A DNA stretch of 64,000 bases from Yersinia massiliensis (GCF_003048255.1 NZ_CP028487.1:3720001-3784000), one strand, 5' to 3'. Shown: positions 30,663 through 40,833, numbered from the stretch's first letter. Numbers and translations are program-made. The notes: generated by a model not told the origin, from the sequence alone.

Positions 30663-31639
30663 TACCAATCCATTTGATCTTTAAATTCCAAAGTATCGGC
30701 TTTCAGCGCGTTAATCAGCTCAACCATATCGTCTGGTAATGCAGCATGCCATTCCATTTGAATGCCACTGATTGGATGATACAAACGCAGCATGGTTGCA
30801 TGCAGCGCTTGGCGATCAAAACCGCGTAAAATCGCGATAAAGTCGTCAGAAGCCCCTCTTGGTGGACGAGGGCGGCCACCATATAGCTGATCACCGACTA
30901 GCGGATGGTTTATATGGGACATATGAACGCGAATCTGGTGCGTACGACCCGTTTCTAAGCGCAGGCGTAAACGGGTATGGGCACGGAAATGCTCCATGAT
31001 GCGATAATGGGTCGTCGCTGGCTTACCCATTGGATGCACAGCCATATGAGTTCGTTTGGTGGAGTGACGTGAAATAGGCTCGTCAACTCGCCCACCTGCC
31101 GTCATATTACCGATAGCCACAGCTTCATATTCACGCGTGATTTCGCGTGCTTGCAATGCTTCAACCAAACGGGTTTGCGCAGGAACTGTTTTCGCTACCA
31201 CCATCAAGCCAGTCGTATCTTTATCCAGACGATGGACGATACCCGCCCGAGGAACATCAACGATTTCTGGATAATAATAGAGCAACGCATTCAAGACAGT
31301 TCCATCCGGATTACCTGCTCCGGGATGAACCACTAAACCGCGGGGTTTATTAATCACCAAAATATCGCTATCTTCATAGACAATATCCAGTGGGATTTCT
31401 TGGGGCGCCCAGCGGGCATCTTCCTCAATTTGCGCGTCAATTGCGACGAGCTCACCACCCAACACTTTTTCTTTAGGCTTATTAATTGTTTTACCGTCGA
31501 CTGTGACCTTGTTTTCCAAAATCCACTCTTTTATGCGAGATCTTGAATAATCAGGGAACAATTCGGCCAAAGCCTGATCTAACCGTTGACCGAGTTGTGA
31601 TTCGGCCACCGTTGCGCTGAGTTGTACTTGTTGTGCCAT
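30662..31639 (-). CDS. rluD: 23S rRNA pseudouridine synthase RluD
   Basis: RluD makes pseudouridines 1911, 1915 and 1917 in helix 69 of 23S rRNA. Its 325 residues begin with an S4 RNA-binding domain (about 18-75), followed by the RluA-type catalytic core. The catalytic Asp139 is in HRLDKDTTGLM, and the R-rich RTHQIRVHMSH motif is at the C-terminal side. It is coupled to pgeF and diverges from bamD. Confidence 0.96.
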   Translation of the reverse strand: MAQQVQLSATVAESQLGQRLDQALAELFPDYSRSRIKEWILENKVTVDGKTINKPKEKVLGGELVAIDAQIEEDARWAPQEIPLDIVYEDSDILVINKPRGLVVHPGAGNPDGTVLNALLYYYPEIVDVPRAGIVHRLDKDTTGLMVVAKTVPAQTRLVEALQAREITREYEAVAIGNMTAGGRVDEPISRHSTKRTHMAVHPMGKPATTHYRIMEHFRAHTRLRLRLETGRTHQIRVHMSHINHPLVGDQLYGGRPRPPRGASDDFIAILRGFDRQALHATMLRLYHPISGIQMEWHAALPDDMVELINALKADTLEFKDQMDW

Positions 31640-31774
31640 ATGCAGCTTCTTGTTCGTTAACGTTGGGTTTTGACGGCGATGCCGTTTAATATAATGTGCT
31701 ATTGTATCTAGATCTTTGTCGGGAGCTTAACGGACAGTCTCCCGGAATAACACTTCGAGGATAATCAAAACGTC

Positions 31775-32506
31775 ATGACGCGTATGAAATATCTGGTGGC
31801 TGCCGCCACGTTGAGCCTGGTGCTGACCGGTTGCTCCAGTAACAAGGATGTGGTTCCCGATAACCCACCTTCTGAGCTCTATGCTACCGCTCAGCAAAAA
31901 CTGCAGGACGGTAACTTTAAGGGAGCCATTACGCAACTAGAAGCGTTAGATAACCGCTATCCTTTCGGGCCTTACTCCCAACAGGTTCAGCTTGATTTAA
32001 TTTATGCCTATTATAAATCTGCTGATCTGCCGTTGGCTCAAGCCTCAATTGATCGCTTTATGCGCCTGAATCCCACACATCCTAACATCGATTACGTATT
32101 ATATATGCGTGGTTTGACTGACATGGCTCTGGATGACAGCGCATTACAAGGCTTCTTCGGGATTGACCGTTCAGATCGCGATCCACAACATGCTAAAGCC
32201 GCATTCCGCGATTTTAACCAGTTGATTCAAAGCTATCCGAACAGCCAGTATGCAACCGATGCGCAAAAACGCTTGGTGTTCCTGAAAAATCGTCTGGCCA
32301 AGCATGAACTGGCCGTGGCGCAATATTACACTAAACGGGGCGCTTACGTCGCGGTAGTTAATCGCGTAGAGCAAATGTTGAGAGATTATCCTGATACTCA
32401 AGCAACACGTGATGCGTTGCCGTTGATGGAAAATGCTTATAAGCAGCTACAGCTCAATGCTGAAGCCGACAAAGTGGCCAAGATAATTGCGGCGAACCCA
32501 GCTTGA
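31775..32506 (+). CDS. bamD: Outer-membrane assembly lipoprotein BamD
   Basis: An essential component of the BAM complex that folds beta-barrel proteins into the outer membrane. It has 243 residues. A type II signal peptide ends in the lipobox LTGC (Cys20), with Ser-Ser following, consistent with outer-membrane sorting. Five TPR-like helical repeats follow; [17 protein letters not shown] and [14 protein letters not shown] are highly conserved. It is monocistronic, with its own terminator. Confidence 0.97.
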   Translation: MTRMKYLVAAATLSLVLTGCSSNKDVVPDNPPSELYATAQQKLQDGNFKGAITQLEALDNRYPFGPYSQQVQLDLIYAYYKSADLPLAQASIDRFMRLNPTHPNIDYVLYMRGLTDMALDDSALQGFFGIDRSDRDPQHAKAAFRDFNQLIQSYPNSQYATDAQKRLVFLKNRLAKHELAVAQYYTKRGAYVAVVNRVEQMLRDYPDTQATRDALPLMENAYKQLQLNAEADKVAKIIAANPA

Positions 32507-32578
32507 TATTATCTAGATCACAACTTATCTAAATCACAAACCATTTGAATGACTTGTGATTTGGATAGTTAAGATACC

Positions 32579-32602
32579 AAACGGCAGCCTAGGCTGCCGT
32601 TT
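32579..32602 (+). terminator. Terminator of bamD
   Basis: A perfect 24-base palindrome (AAACGGCAGCCT and its complement) followed by TCAATTTG. Confidence 0.85.
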
Positions 32603-32822
32603 TCAATTTGGGCTATTGCGAGTAGAAAATAAGGGGATGGGAGACATCAAACGGATGCACTGACACCATAGCCAAAACAGAAAAATAGCGTCTTTTTTAT
32701 CTATATTCAGGCAATATAACTTATCGATAATGCGACATTGTAATCAATGATTCAAGCCCCTCCCCCCTATTTCTGACGCTAACTCACAGTTCCCATGACC
32801 TTTGCAAAAAGTGACAAAAAAA

Positions 32823-32838
32823 AGTGACCTTGATCATA
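32823..32838 (+). promoter_or_regulatory. Candidate CRP site and -10 for raiA
   Basis: AGTGACCTTGATCATA keeps the GTGA-N6-TCA core of the CRP site. Its centre (32830.5) is about 41 bases before the start predicted by a -10 element TATGCT at 32859-32864, the class II activator geometry. Motif plus spacing only. Confidence 0.5.
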
Positions 32839-32903
32839 CATTTTAGGAAAAAGCGGGGTATGCTGAAGTTATCCAAGACGGAGTAGACAGAGAGGTAAGC
32901 CAT

Positions 32904-33266
32904 ATGACAGTCAACATTACCAGTAAGCAAATGGATATCACCCCAGCAATTCGTAAACATGTTGAAGACCGTCTCACCAAACTGGATAAATGGCAGGCCC
33001 AGTTGATAAACCCGCATATTGTACTGTCCAAAGATCCACAGGGATTCGTTGCCGATGCAACTATCAGTACACCGATGGGCCCCTTGGTTGCCAGTGCCAA
33101 GCATGATGATATGTATGCTGCAATTAACGAACTAATCACTAAACTAGAACGTCAATTAAATAAAGTTCAACACAAAGGTGAAGCTCGTCGCGCGGCAAAC
33201 AGTGTTAAAGAGACTAATCTGGCGTCAGTCGATGCAGAGGAAGAAGAATCGGAACAAGAGCAATAG
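32904..33266 (+). CDS. raiA: Ribosome-associated inhibitor / hibernation factor RaiA (YfiA)
   Basis: RaiA binds the decoding region of the 30S subunit in stationary phase or cold and blocks initiation. It has 120 residues of the HPF/RaiA fold: [20 protein letters not shown] starts strand 1 and helix 1. A variable acidic tail (EEEESEQEQ) distinguishes RaiA from short HPF. GAGG lies upstream of the ATG. A CRP-like promoter precedes it and a hairpin terminator follows. Confidence 0.95.
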   Translation: MTVNITSKQMDITPAIRKHVEDRLTKLDKWQAQLINPHIVLSKDPQGFVADATISTPMGPLVASAKHDDMYAAINELITKLERQLNKVQHKGEARRAANSVKETNLASVDAEEEESEQEQ

Positions 33267-33294
33267 TCCAGCCATTCCATCTTATTTCGGATCT

Positions 33295-33318
33295 AACGCG
33301 CTTTCGGGCGCGTTTTTT
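33295..33318 (+). terminator. Terminator of raiA
   Basis: The stem AACGCGC (33295-33301) pairs with GCGCGTT (33308-33314) and runs into six T residues. Confidence 0.88.
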
Positions 33319-33396
33319 ATTGACAGCAATTCAGGCTCGCGGTTAGTTTAGAGGCAATCTATTAACTACCCATATCAAAACAGGTCGCCAATAACG

Positions 33397-33444
33397 ATGA
33401 TCAATAAAGTGTTTTTCTTCGCATTCTTTTTTACCTTCCCCTGA
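33397..33444 (+). CDS. pheL: pheA leader peptide PheL
   Basis: A 15-codon leader peptide, MINKVFFFAFFFTFP, with seven phenylalanine codons. E. coli PheL is also 15 residues with seven Phe. Ribosome stalling at the Phe codons when charged tRNA-Phe is scarce lets the antiterminator form and pheA be transcribed. It is too short for standard gene callers. The terminator hairpin lies 47 bases downstream. Confidence 0.95.
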   Translation: MINKVFFFAFFFTFP

Positions 33445-33491
33445 TTGGGAGGCGTTTCGTCGTGTGATAAAGAATGCGAAGACGAACAACA

Positions 33492-33519
33492 AAGCCTCCC
33501 AAAACGGGGGGCTTTTTTT
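33492..33519 (+). terminator. pheA attenuator terminator
   Basis: AAGCCTCCC (33492-33500) pairs with GGGGGGCTT (33506-33514), followed by seven T residues, between pheL and pheA. It is the Phe-tRNA-controlled attenuator. The segment TTGGGAGGCG after the pheL stop can pair with the left arm as antiterminator. Confidence 0.92.
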
Positions 33520-33565
33520 ATACCGATTTTGCAAATAACTTTCAGGATGATAGAAGGCAAACCCT

Positions 33566-34723
33566 ATGAGCGATAATCCGTTACTGGTGCTACGTGAACG
33601 CATCAGCGCACTCGATTTAAAATTGCTGGCATTGCTGGCTGAACGGCGAGAATTAGCCGTGGATGTTGCTAAAGCGAAGCAACTCCACCATCGCCCGATT
33701 CGCGATAAAGAGCGTGAACGTGACTTGCTAGAAGCGCTGGTAAAAGCGGCAAAACCATATGATCTAGATGGATTCTATGTTACACGCTTGTTCCAACTGA
33801 TTATTGAAGACTCTGTATTGACGCAGCAGGCATTGTTGCAACATCAACTTAATCAAACCACACTGCATTCTGCCCGTATCGCTTTTCTTGGCCCAAAAGG
33901 CTCTTATTCCCATCTAGCGGCCCGTCAGTATGCAGCACGGCATTTCGAGCAGTTGATTGAGTGCGGTTGCCATAAATTCCAAGATATTTTTACCCACGTT
34001 GAGACTGGGCAAGCTGATTACGCTGTTTTGCCGATAGAGAACACCAGTTCCGGTTCGATTAATGACGTATATGATTTACTGCAACACACTAGCCTGTCCA
34101 TCGTCGGTGAAATCACTATTCCTATTGACCACTGCGTACTGGTAGCAACCGATACCGACCTAGACAAAATCGAAACTGTTTACAGTCATCCACAGCCCTT
34201 CCAGCAATGTAGCCAATTTATCAATCGCTTCCCTCATTGGAAAATTGAGTATTGCGAGAGTACTGCGGCAGCGATGGAAAAGGTGGCACAACTGAATTCC
34301 CCAACAGCGGCTGCATTGGGCAGTGAGGCTGGCGGAGCACTTTATGACTTGCAGGTACTGGAACATAATCTGGCAAATCAGCAACAAAACATCACCCGCT
34401 TCATTGTTCTTGCTCGTAAATCCATTGATGTCTCTGAGCAGATTCCAGCCAAAACAACCCTAATTATGGCCACAGGCCAGCAATCAGGTGCATTGGTTGA
34501 AGCGCTATTGGTGCTGAGGGATCATGGCATCATTATGACAAAATTGGAGTCTCGGCCAATCAATGGCAATCCGTGGGAAGAGATGTTTTATATCGATGTA
34601 CAGGCGAATTTACGTTCTGAAGCCATGCAAAAAGCATTGGCTAATCTGACGCCGATGACTCGCTCACTAAAAGTATTAGGCTGCTACCCAAGCGAAAACG
34701 TCGTGCCGGTAAATCCAAACTAA
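33566..34723 (+). CDS. pheA: Bifunctional chorismate mutase / prephenate dehydratase PheA
   Basis: PheA converts chorismate via prephenate to phenylpyruvate, the committed phenylalanine branch. It has 385 residues. The AroQ chorismate mutase covers about 1-90 ([20 protein letters not shown]), and the dehydratase about 105-285 ([31 protein letters not shown]). A C-terminal ACT domain carries the Phe-binding GALV and ESRP motifs for feedback inhibition. Expression is attenuated through pheL. It is convergent with tyrA. Confidence 0.98.
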   Translation: MSDNPLLVLRERISALDLKLLALLAERRELAVDVAKAKQLHHRPIRDKERERDLLEALVKAAKPYDLDGFYVTRLFQLIIEDSVLTQQALLQHQLNQTTLHSARIAFLGPKGSYSHLAARQYAARHFEQLIECGCHKFQDIFTHVETGQADYAVLPIENTSSGSINDVYDLLQHTSLSIVGEITIPIDHCVLVATDTDLDKIETVYSHPQPFQQCSQFINRFPHWKIEYCESTAAAMEKVAQLNSPTAAALGSEAGGALYDLQVLEHNLANQQQNITRFIVLARKSIDVSEQIPAKTTLIMATGQQSGALVEALLVLRDHGIIMTKLESRPINGNPWEEMFYIDVQANLRSEAMQKALANLTPMTRSLKVLGCYPSENVVPVNPN

Positions 34724-34733
34724 AATGCAAAAA

Positions 34734-34760
34734 AGTCATCCCAACACTTTTGGGATGACT
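34734..34760. terminator. Bidirectional terminator between pheA and tyrA
   Basis: AGTCATCCCA (34734-34743) pairs with TGGGATGACT (34751-34760). It serves the two convergent aromatic genes. Confidence 0.88.
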
Positions 34761-34793
34761 CATTAAACTCGCCGAACAACTCACTGATATCAA

Positions 34794-35915
34794 TTACTGG
34801 CGGTTATCGTTAGCCTGACGCAGTAATGAACGGCTCTCGACTAAGAAACGCTCTGCATAGTCACCAAACCAGTGTTCAACTTTTTGGAAGCTTTTGACAA
34901 AGGCCTTTTTATCACTTTGTTCTAGCAAGGTAATTGCTTCTCCAAAGCGCTTATAGTAACGCTTAATCAACGCCAAATTATCTTCGGATGACATAATAAT
35001 GTCAGCGTAAAGCTGAGGATCCTGCGCAAACAAACGCCCTACCATCGCCAGCTCCAAACGGTAAATGGGTGAAGACAGAGCCAGCAACTGCTCTAACTGC
35101 ACGTTTTCTTCTGCCAGATGCAGACCGTATGCAAAGGTCGCAAAGTGGCGCAATGCCTGAATAAATGCCATGTTCTGGTCATGTTCGACGGCACTAATGC
35201 GGTGTAATCTCGCCCCCCATACCTGCAATTGCTCTAGCAACCACTGATAAGCTTGCGGGTCACGACCATCGCAATACACCACGACTTGCTTCGCCAAGCT
35301 GCCAACATCCGGGCCAAACATCGGATGCAAGCCCACAACAGGCCCGTCATGGGCTGCCAACATGGCTTGCAGCGGCTTATTTTTCACGGAAGCCAGATCC
35401 AATAAAATACAATCTGATGGCAATTTAGGTAACCGGCCGATCACTTCTTCAGTGGTATGAATGGGCACACTGACAATCACCATTCCAGCATCTGCCAGAA
35501 TCGACTCAGCCTGTGGCCAATCTTGCTGTTCCAGCGTCTTCACCTGATAGCCCGACAAATTCAGCATCCGAGTGAACAAGCGCCCCATCTGCCCGTGCCC
35601 ACCAATAATGACGACAGGTCGCAAATTAGGACATAAGGTTTTAAAACCTTTGTCATTTTCGCTGGTATAAGACTCTCGCATTATCCGACGCAATACGTCT
35701 TCTATCAAATCAGGTGGTACGCCTAAAGCCTCAGCTTCCTGTCGACGTGAGGTCAACATCGCCGCCTCACGGTCTGGCACATAAATAGGCAAGCCATAGC
35801 GGCTCTTAACTTCACCGACTTCAGCAACCAAATGCAGGCGCTTAGCCAGCAAATCCAACAGTGCTTTATCCACTTCATCAATTTGATCGCGCAAAGCGGT
35901 CAGTTCAGCCACCAT
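34794..35915 (-). CDS. tyrA: Bifunctional chorismate mutase / prephenate dehydrogenase TyrA
   Basis: TyrA makes 4-hydroxyphenylpyruvate for tyrosine. It has 373 residues. An N-terminal AroQ mutase ([20 protein letters not shown]) is followed by an NAD-binding Rossmann domain ([11 protein letters not shown], about 100-110) and the helical dehydrogenase domain. It lies 5 bases after aroF in an aroF-tyrA operon, the standard TyrR-regulated pair. Confidence 0.98.
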   Translation of the reverse strand: MVAELTALRDQIDEVDKALLDLLAKRLHLVAEVGEVKSRYGLPIYVPDREAAMLTSRRQEAEALGVPPDLIEDVLRRIMRESYTSENDKGFKTLCPNLRPVVIIGGHGQMGRLFTRMLNLSGYQVKTLEQQDWPQAESILADAGMVIVSVPIHTTEEVIGRLPKLPSDCILLDLASVKNKPLQAMLAAHDGPVVGLHPMFGPDVGSLAKQVVVYCDGRDPQAYQWLLEQLQVWGARLHRISAVEHDQNMAFIQALRHFATFAYGLHLAEENVQLEQLLALSSPIYRLELAMVGRLFAQDPQLYADIIMSSEDNLALIKRYYKRFGEAITLLEQSDKKAFVKSFQKVEHWFGDYAERFLVESRSLLRQANDNRQ

Positions 35916-35920
35916 ACTTA

Positions 35921-37003
35921 CTATTCCTCTACAGTCCGGGCCGCCAGCGCTGAACGTAATTCCTGGTGCATGCTCCGTAACAGCGTTTCGGTGCTTTCCC
36001 AGTTAATACAAGCATCGGTCACTGAAACACCGTAGTGCATCGCAGCACGAGGTTGCTCAGAAGATTGATTACCTTCATGGATGTTACTTTCCAGCATCAC
36101 ACCCGTGATAGAACGATTGCCCGCTTTGATCTGCTCAACCACAGATTCAGCGACCGCAACCTGACGGCGATAGTCTTTATTCGAATTACCATGGCTGCAA
36201 TCTATCATTAAGGATGGAATGAGTCCCGCATCCTGCATCTGTTTTTCACACTGAGCGACATCTTGTGCACTGTAGTTAGGCGTTTTGCCGCCACGTAAAA
36301 TGACATGGCCGTGCGGGTTGCCCTGAGTTTGCAATAGACAAACTTGCCCTGATTGGTTAATCCCCATAAAGCGGTGTGGCATAGCCGCTGCACGCATTGC
36401 ATTGATTGCCGTGCCTAAGCTGCCATCGGTCCCGTTTTTAAAACCAACGGGCATAGACAAACCTGAAGCCATTTCACGGTGGGTTTGTGACTCAGTGGTA
36501 CGGGCACCAATTGCAGACCAACTGAACAGGTCACCTAAGTATTGCGGGCTGTTAGGGTCCAATGCCTCAGTTGCCAATGGCAACCCCATTCCCACTAAAT
36601 CAAGCAGTAACCGGCGAGCAATATGTAACCCAGCTTCGACATCGAAAGAACCATCCATAGCAGGATCGTTAATTAGCCCTTTCCAACCGACTGTCGTTCT
36701 TGGTTTTTCGAAATAAACGCGCATGACGATATACAGGCTATCACTCAATTCGGCAGAGAGTTTTTTCAAGCTACGCGCATAGTCCAAAGCAGCATCCACA
36801 TCGTGGATCGAACACGGGCCACACACGACTAATAAGCGTGAATCTTTACCCTGAACAATATCAGCAATGGTTTTGCGGGCGTTGGCAATCGCATACTGAT
36901 CATCGTCGCTCAAAGGGAACTGATTTTTCAGTTCTTCCGGAGTTATCAGTATTTGTTCGGCACTGATATGGACATTATTGAGCGCATCTTTTTGCATGAT
37001 CAT
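35921..37003 (-). CDS. aroF: Tyrosine-sensitive DAHP synthase AroF
   Basis: AroF condenses phosphoenolpyruvate and erythrose-4-phosphate in the first step of the shikimate pathway. It has 360 residues. Signature segments are [46 protein letters not shown] and [11 protein letters not shown]. Its N-terminus [11 protein letters not shown] is that of the Tyr-sensitive isozyme. The ATG at 37003 has an AGG 8 bases away; the conserved E. coli start corresponds to the second ATG at 36997. It leads the operon with tyrA. Confidence 0.97.
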   Translation of the reverse strand: MIMQKDALNNVHISAEQILITPEELKNQFPLSDDDQYAIANARKTIADIVQGKDSRLLVVCGPCSIHDVDAALDYARSLKKLSAELSDSLYIVMRVYFEKPRTTVGWKGLINDPAMDGSFDVEAGLHIARRLLLDLVGMGLPLATEALDPNSPQYLGDLFSWSAIGARTTESQTHREMASGLSMPVGFKNGTDGSLGTAINAMRAAAMPHRFMGINQSGQVCLLQTQGNPHGHVILRGGKTPNYSAQDVAQCEKQMQDAGLIPSLMIDCSHGNSNKDYRRQVAVAESVVEQIKAGNRSITGVMLESNIHEGNQSSEQPRAAMHYGVSVTDACINWESTETLLRSMHQELRSALAARTVEE

Positions 37004-37079
37004 ATTCTTTACCTGTCTCTGTTTAGCGGATGCTAGTTTAGCGTGTATATCGGTTTGAGGTCACCACAATACCATGGTG

Positions 37080-37119
37080 TGTAAAGTTTTCAATCCATAT
37101 GTGTAAATAAATAATTACC
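37080..37119 (-). promoter_or_regulatory. Weak TyrR-box-like pair upstream of aroF
   Basis: Two TGTAAA half-sites (37080 and 37102) are 22 bases apart. Each keeps the G-N14-C spacing of TyrR boxes, but the second halves match poorly. Given the known TyrR control of aroF-tyrA, this is plausible but not strong. Confidence 0.35.
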
Positions 37120-37232
37120 GCTAATTTTACAGACTCTTTCAACGCGACTTTTGCGGTGAGTCGCAGTTTCTGCAGATGGTCCCATTGTCCTTTTGACACC
37201 ATGATAAGATGCGGGAAATTTGTGGAGGCTGT

Positions 37233-37949
37233 ATGTTAAGAGTCATCATCGTCGACGATGAACAACCCGCGCGTGAAGATTTACGCGAAAGATTGATTGA
37301 AGAACAAGATATTGAGATCGTCGCCGAATGCAGCAACGCATTAGAAGCTATCCCCGCTATCCAGCGCCTGCAACCTGATGTGGTATTTCTCGACATCCAA
37401 ATGCCCAGAATTAATGGCTTGGAATTGGCATCAATGCTAAACCCTGAAAGTATGCCGCACATTGTTTTCGTGACTGCTTATGATGAATATGCCATCCGAG
37501 CTTTTGAAGAGCATGCTTTTGACTATCTGCTAAAACCACTCGATCATCAACGCCTAGTAAAAACGTTGAATCGTTTAAGACGCGGCATGAGTGTAAATAA
37601 TAATTTACATAAAATCACCGAACCCATGCTTCGGCATATTCCCTGCTCTGGGCATAACCGTATTTTTTTGCTGAAGATTGAAGAAGTGGAATATCTCAGT
37701 TCTGAGCTTAGTGGGGTACATGTTGTTGGGACGATACAATCAGGCTATACCCAGCTATCACTGAAAACTTTGGAAGAGAAAACCCCGTTTATCCGCTGTC
37801 ATCGGCAATATATGGTCAATACCGAGCAATTGGGGGAGATTCAGCTTATGGACAATGGCGCTGCCGAAGTCATTACCCGCAGCGGTAGGCACATTCCTGT
37901 CAGTCGCCGCTACTTGAAATCCCTGAAGGAAAAATTAGGGATTAGTTGA
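37233..37949 (+). CDS. btsR: LytTR-family response regulator, BtsR (YehT)-like, without an adjacent sensor kinase
   Basis: A 238-residue response regulator. The receiver domain (1-120) has acidic residues in IIVDDEQPARE, the phospho-acceptor Asp in VVFLDIQMPRINGLEL, and a lysine in DYLLKPLD. The C-terminal LytTR DNA-binding domain (about 140-238) contains FIRCHRQYMVN and PVSRRYLKSLKEKLG. It resembles E. coli BtsR, which senses pyruvate through BtsS to induce the pyruvate importer BtsT. The ATG at 37233 follows GGAGG. E. coli has btsS overlapping btsR; here aroF and a long gap flank it, so the partner must lie elsewhere or be absent. Confidence 0.85.
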   Translation: MLRVIIVDDEQPAREDLRERLIEEQDIEIVAECSNALEAIPAIQRLQPDVVFLDIQMPRINGLELASMLNPESMPHIVFVTAYDEYAIRAFEEHAFDYLLKPLDHQRLVKTLNRLRRGMSVNNNLHKITEPMLRHIPCSGHNRIFLLKIEEVEYLSSELSGVHVVGTIQSGYTQLSLKTLEEKTPFIRCHRQYMVNTEQLGEIQLMDNGAAEVITRSGRHIPVSRRYLKSLKEKLGIS

Positions 37950-38427
37950 ATAACTTTCTACGTCCAACAAACTCAATCTTGCTTCGATGAATCTGTTAAT
38001 TGATCATCATATCGGCCTGCCTAGGGAAGAAGGCTGAAATAGAGAGTACTCAATTTAGATAAGATGAATGAATGGTGCATAAAAACGAGAACAGAGAAAG
38101 TAAAGTCAGTAGACGTTATCAGATAATTATTTCATTCATTAATTTAAAACAATATTAATACATTACTTTTACAACCCATCTTTATATTCTAATCCACACA
38201 ATTAGTGCCACTTTAATTAATTAGAAAAGTCTGGTCTGACATAAAAATAGAGACAGGTCGCAGATTTAATTAATTACATAACTAAACAATACTCCCTTGA
38301 TATTAACCAAGTTTTAATCAATGCGATCTGTGCTCTGATAGAGAAAATGAAGTAAGAGCCTTACTCATTGCTTAAAACCAGTGAATACACAACCGAATTC
38401 TATTCATGTTGGAAGCAAGGTAATATT
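37950..38427. other. Long AT-rich intergenic region upstream of the dicarboxylate carrier
   Basis: 478 bases without a credible gene. The first half shows nothing specific. The second half holds an FNR-like site at 38297-38310 and the presumed dcuB promoter. Confidence 0.6.
38297..38310 (+). promoter_or_regulatory. Candidate FNR site upstream of dcuB
   Basis: TTGATATTAACCAA matches the FNR palindrome TTGAT-N4-ATCAA at 9 of 10 defined positions. It lies 118 bases before the start of the carrier gene. Anaerobic activation by FNR is known for E. coli dcuB. Confidence 0.55.
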
Positions 38428-39771
38428 ATGATAACACTACAATTTATAATTATAATTCTATGCTTATTGGTGGGTACACGCTATGGCGGTATGGGGTTGG
38501 GGTTAATAAGCGGCATCGGCTTATTTATTCTAACCTTTATTTTTGGCCTGGAACCCGGTAAACCCCCTGTTGATGTGATGCTGACAATATTAGCTGTCAT
38601 TGGCTGTGCGTCTGTATTACAAACTGCGGGTGGATTAAATGTCATGATGCAATTTGCTGAGCGATTATTACGTCGTCATCCTCAGCATATTACGCTGCTA
38701 GCTCCATTCACAACCTGGTCATTAACCTTCTTATGCGGTACAGGGCATGTTGTTTATACCATGTTCCCTATTATTTCAGATATTGCGATTAAGAAAGGTA
38801 TTCGGCCAGAGCGGCCAATGGCTGTTGCCTCTGTTGCTTCACAAATGGCTATTACGGCTTCTCCCGTTTCGGTCGCAGTGGTGTCATTGGTATCAATTAT
38901 AGGGGCCAATCACGGTATCGGTCATGCGTATAGCATTTTGGAAATTCTAGCGGTATCAGTCCCTGCTTCATTAGTTGGTGTATTGATGGCGGCACTGTGG
39001 AGCTTACGCCGCGGTAAAGATCTGGATAAAGATCCCGATTTTCAAGAGAAAATCAAAGATCCAGAGCAACGCGCCTTCATTTACGGCTCCACAGATACAC
39101 TTTTAAACCAAGTTTTTCCGAAGCAAGCTTATTGGTCTACTTGGATATTCTTCGTCGCGATTGCCATCGTGGTGATGCTAGGTGCCTTTGCTGACCTACG
39201 TCCTGCCTTTGAAGTTAAAGGTAAGATGCAAGCACTGTCGATGAATCTGGTTATTCAGATGATGATGCTGATTGCCGGTGCAGTGATTCTTATTGGCTGT
39301 AAAGTAAAACCTAGCGATATTTCTAACGGTGCGGTGTTCAAAGCCGGTATGGTCGCCATCTTCTCAGTATTCGGTGTTGCCTGGATGAGTGATACCTTCT
39401 TCCAAGCTCATATGGGAGATTTGAAGTTAGTATTGGAAGATGTGGTAAAAAGCCAACCATGGACCTACGCCATTGTTCTCTTCCTCGTTTCCAAACTTGT
39501 GAATAGCCAGGCTGCAGCGCTAGCAGCAATCGCACCAATGGGTTTGCAACTCGGAGTGGAGCCTAAAATGCTGATCGCATTCTTCCCTGCTGCATATGGG
39601 TACTTTGTGCTTCCAACCTACCCAAGTGATCTGGCTTGTATCGGTTTTGACCGCTCCGGTACGACTAAGATTGGTAAATTCATTATTAACCATAGCTTCA
39701 TCATTCCAGGGCTTATCGGTGTTATCTGCTCATGTATCACCGGTTACTTGTTAGTCACGACTTTTATGTAA
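38428..39771 (+). CDS. dcuB: Anaerobic C4-dicarboxylate transporter, DcuA/DcuB family (DcuB-like)
   Basis: An inner-membrane carrier exchanging fumarate, malate or aspartate for succinate during anaerobic fumarate respiration. It has 447 residues and about 10-12 hydrophobic segments. EPGKPPVDVMLTILAVI, LCGTGHVVYTMFPII, ITASPVSVAVVSLVS, KLVNSQAAALAAIAP and LPTYPSDLA are Dcu signatures. The ATG at 38428 has AAGG 7 bases upstream; an earlier frame start at 38368 lacks a ribosome site. Transcribed alone, with a terminator after it. DcuB rather than DcuA is my best reading, supported by the FNR-like site. Confidence 0.87.
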   Translation: MITLQFIIIILCLLVGTRYGGMGLGLISGIGLFILTFIFGLEPGKPPVDVMLTILAVIGCASVLQTAGGLNVMMQFAERLLRRHPQHITLLAPFTTWSLTFLCGTGHVVYTMFPIISDIAIKKGIRPERPMAVASVASQMAITASPVSVAVVSLVSIIGANHGIGHAYSILEILAVSVPASLVGVLMAALWSLRRGKDLDKDPDFQEKIKDPEQRAFIYGSTDTLLNQVFPKQAYWSTWIFFVAIAIVVMLGAFADLRPAFEVKGKMQALSMNLVIQMMMLIAGAVILIGCKVKPSDISNGAVFKAGMVAIFSVFGVAWMSDTFFQAHMGDLKLVLEDVVKSQPWTYAIVLFLVSKLVNSQAAALAAIAPMGLQLGVEPKMLIAFFPAAYGYFVLPTYPSDLACIGFDRSGTTKIGKFIINHSFIIPGLIGVICSCITGYLLVTTFM

Positions 39772-39802
39772 TCACGACATAAAGTTTTTACTGATGATGT
39801 GC

Positions 39803-39835
39803 AAAGAGACCAGTTAATATTTCTGGTCTCTTTAT
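39803..39835 (+). terminator. Terminator of dcuB
   Basis: AAAGAGACCAG (39803-39813) pairs with CTGGTCTCTTT (39823-39833), followed by ATTTATAT. Confidence 0.85.
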
Positions 39836-40065
39836 TTATATGGCAGAAAAATCCCAACCAGCAGAGGCGCTATTTTAATGGCGTCAATAAGCTCATTCAA
39901 AACTCTACATTGTGCTTTTTACTAAATTTTAAGAATGAACTCGTCATTAAAACCACCTTATTATAATTAATTATTCAATCTGAAATATCTTCTGAATAAG
40001 TTGGATCACAACTGCTACAATGCGGGCCGCATCACAAACATCATTTTTTTCACCATGGACTTATT

Positions 40066-40833
40066 ATGTTTTCTTCGCGTCATACCAGGGCGTTGCCGTT
40101 CCATATCAGCACACTCGCTTTATCTCTCGTCAGCCTTTCTGTACTTGCTGACGCGACTGTCTTCACTGCCTTAGACGATCCAGCCACAGCCAAAAAGAGC
40201 TTCGATGGGACAGTTGAGGCAGGTTATACCGCTCAGTCAGGAAATACGACTAACTCAACACTGACCGCTAACTCAACATTAACGTGGTTCCAGCCCAATA
40301 CGGCCTATAGCTTATGGGGAGCAGCACGTAACACCAGTGCGAATGATCAGCGTTCCTCTGAACGTTATCAGCTAGGTGCACGTACTCGTTATAATCTGAC
40401 TGATAGCAATTATTTATTTGGCCAAGCGAGTTGGTTAAATGATCGTTATAACGGTTTTGATTCCCGCTCTGTATTGACCACAGGTTATGGTCGCCAGATC
40501 ATGACCACGCCACTGCATAACCTGCGAGTGGAATTTGGTCCGGGTGTTCGCCATGATGAATTTTACGAAGGTGGACGCGCGACTAAAGCATTGGCTTATG
40601 GCGGTGCAAACTATACTTATCAGTTAACGGATAACACAGTATTCAGTGAAGGGGTTTCAGCATTAGCGAACGAAGAAACGACGCTAAACTCAGAGACCGC
40701 GTTGAATGTCGCCATCAATAAAAGCTTCGCGCTGCGCTTAGCTTATATCGTGACCTACAACACCAAGCCCCCTGCCAGTGCGCCAAAAAACACTGACACC
40801 ACAACGTCTGTCACATTGGTCTACGGCCTGTAA
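40066..40833 (+). CDS. ydiY: YdiY-like DUF481 outer-membrane beta-barrel protein
   Basis: 255 residues with a signal peptide cut near VSLSVLADA, then alternating strands rich in aromatic and polar residues and a C-terminal aromatic/hydrophobic end (SVTLVYGL), consistent with an outer-membrane barrel. It belongs to the DUF481/YdiY family; E. coli ydiY is described as acid-inducible. Function is not established. It is monocistronic, and the convergent rplS operon follows after a shared strong hairpin. Confidence 0.82.
   Translation: MFSSRHTRALPFHISTLALSLVSLSVLADATVFTALDDPATAKKSFDGTVEAGYTAQSGNTTNSTLTANSTLTWFQPNTAYSLWGAARNTSANDQRSSERYQLGARTRYNLTDSNYLFGQASWLNDRYNGFDSRSVLTTGYGRQIMTTPLHNLRVEFGPGVRHDEFYEGGRATKALAYGGANYTYQLTDNTVFSEGVSALANEETTLNSETALNVAINKSFALRLAYIVTYNTKPPASAPKNTDTTTSVTLVYGL

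Larger units (their letters stand above)
32507..32903. other. bamD-raiA intergenic region
   Basis: Besides the bamD terminator (32579-32602) and the raiA promoter with a CRP-like site, the approximately 200 bases from 32603 to about 32800 are AT-rich. I see no open frame with a ribosome site and no recognisable RNA there. Confidence 0.6.

Noticed and set aside
37080..37119. Firm TyrR operator for aroF-tyrA
   Set aside because: Only the TGTAAA halves match well; kept as a low-confidence feature, not as a finding.
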